Origin: an uncultured Burkholderiales bacterium | GTDB taxonomy: Bacteria > Pseudomonadota > Gammaproteobacteria > Burkholderiales > Burkholderiaceae_C | Length of the DNA stretch: 6,090 bases | Reading direction: 5' to 3' | Assembly: GCA_903952885.1 (NCBI GenBank) | Contig: CAJBHE010000244.1 | Coordinates: 1-6,090, forward strand | In this document: positions 5,474 through 6,090 of the stretch, one piece after another | Layout of the letters: each line of letters opens with the position of its first letter | How positions within the stretch are numbered: the stretch's first letter is position 1 | Notes under the pieces: model-generated | Database searches by the model: none | What the model saw: only the letters and a program-made list of their open reading frames with translations | What the model was told of the DNA's origin: nothing | Translations under genes and position numbers: made by a program

Positions 5474-6090
5474 ATGGACGTCGCCAGCTACCTCGTGCAA
5501 GCCCTCAACGGGTTGGCCGCTGCATCGTCTTTGTTTTTGGTGGCCGCGGGTTTGTCGCTCATCTTTGGCGTCACGCGCATCGTCAACTTTGCGCATGGTT
5601 CGTTCTTCATGCTGGGTGTGTATGTGGCGTACTCGCTCGTGTCATACGCAGCGCCTGCTGTGTCTGCAGCTTTGAGCGTGGTGTTGGGTGACGCTGCAGG
5701 TCAAACCACTGCTTACTTTTTGATGTTGCTGTGCGCAGCGCTCGTGACTGGCGCACTCGGTGCGTTGGTGGAAGTGCTACTGCTGCGCCGCATTTACAAA
5801 GCGCCTGAGTTGTTTCAATTGCTGGCCACCTTTGCCTTGGTGCTGGTCATCCAAGACGGCACTTTGTGGCTGTGGGGTGCTGAAGATTTGCTCGGACCAC
5901 GTGCACCGGGGCTGAGTGGTGCTGTGGATATTTTGGGCCGCCGCTTTCCCGCCTATGACTTGTTTTTGATCGCCATTGGCCCGCTGGTGTTGGCGGTGTT
6001 GTGGTGGTGCTTACAACGCACACGCTTTGGCGTGTTGGTGCGCGCAGCCACGCAAGACCGCGAGATGTTGGGTGCTTTGGGCGTGAACCC
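5474..6090 (+). CDS. Branched-chain amino acid-type ABC transporter permease, LivH family (3' truncated by window edge)
   Basis: This is one of the two inner-membrane permeases of a Liv-type importer; the first 205 residues are visible and the frame is open to the window end. The N-terminal region has the LivH signature: ALNGLAAASSLFLVAAGL (10-27), LIFGVTRIVNFAHG (29-42) and FFMLGVY (44-50). Further hydrophobic segments lie at about 79-103, 113-135 and 161-180. RFGVLVRAATQDREMLGALG (184-203) is the conserved cytoplasmic loop that contacts the ATPase. ATG at 5474 is the only good start: the frame closes upstream at TAA 5453-5455. No strong Shine-Dalgarno is present. The binding-protein gene precedes it by 66 bases across a terminator. 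The second permease (LivM) and the ATPases (LivG, LivF) would be expected past the right edge. Confidence 0.93.
   Translation, partial: MDVASYLVQALNGLAAASSLFLVAAGLSLIFGVTRIVNFAHGSFFMLGVYVAYSLVSYAAPAVSAALSVVLGDAAGQTTAYFLMLLCAALVTGALGALVEVLLLRRIYKAPELFQLLATFALVLVIQDGTLWLWGAEDLLGPRAPGLSGAVDILGRRFPAYDLFLIAIGPLVLAVLWWCLQRTRFGVLVRAATQDREMLGALGVN

Noticed and set aside
1..6090. A novel defence, mobile or secondary-metabolism system
   Set aside because: All long genes are recognisable housekeeping or transport families. No transposase, integrase, toxin-antitoxin pair, direct-repeat array or terminal repeats are seen.

Overview
The window holds five protein-coding genes plus short regulatory sites, and looks like ordinary chromosomal DNA of a betaproteobacterium. 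The protein style (a Burkholderiales-type RecQ end, a 612-residue GTP-dependent PEP carboxykinase, and a Liv-type ABC transporter with no cysteine in the mature binding protein) and the moderately GC-rich coding sequence suggest Burkholderiales, probably Comamonadaceae. That placement is an inference from general familiarity, not from a search.

Layout, left to right. (1) Bases 2-682 are the 3' end of recQ on the + strand: the last zinc-site cysteines, the winged-helix RQC domain and the HRDC domain. (2) Bases 756-893 encode a 45-residue single-span membrane protein with a His-rich N terminus, a good ribosome binding site and its own intrinsic terminator (936-960). (3) A 230-base AT-rich gap (961-1190) holds no gene but has two small palindromes and, just before the pckG ribosome binding site, a perfect 20-bp hairpin followed by six T. 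(4) pckG (1191-3029, +) and a CorA-type Mg2+/metal channel gene (3126-4091, -) converge on a shared bidirectional terminator (3074-3109). (5) A 101-base divergent gap separates corA from a branched-chain-amino-acid-type ABC transporter locus on the + strand: a periplasmic binding protein (4193-5407), an intrinsic terminator (5429-5453), then the start of a LivH-type permease (5474 to the window end, partial).

How they work together: only the binding protein and permease are clearly one functional unit, an uptake system whose ATPases and second permease should lie beyond the right edge. RecQ (DNA repair), PckG (oxaloacetate to PEP, gluconeogenesis) and CorA (metal transport) are independent functions, each bounded by its own terminator or a strand switch. 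I see no mobile element, CRISPR array, tRNA, rRNA or defence island. The points most worth following up are the terminator-like hairpin inside the pckG leader and the small His/Met-rich membrane protein.
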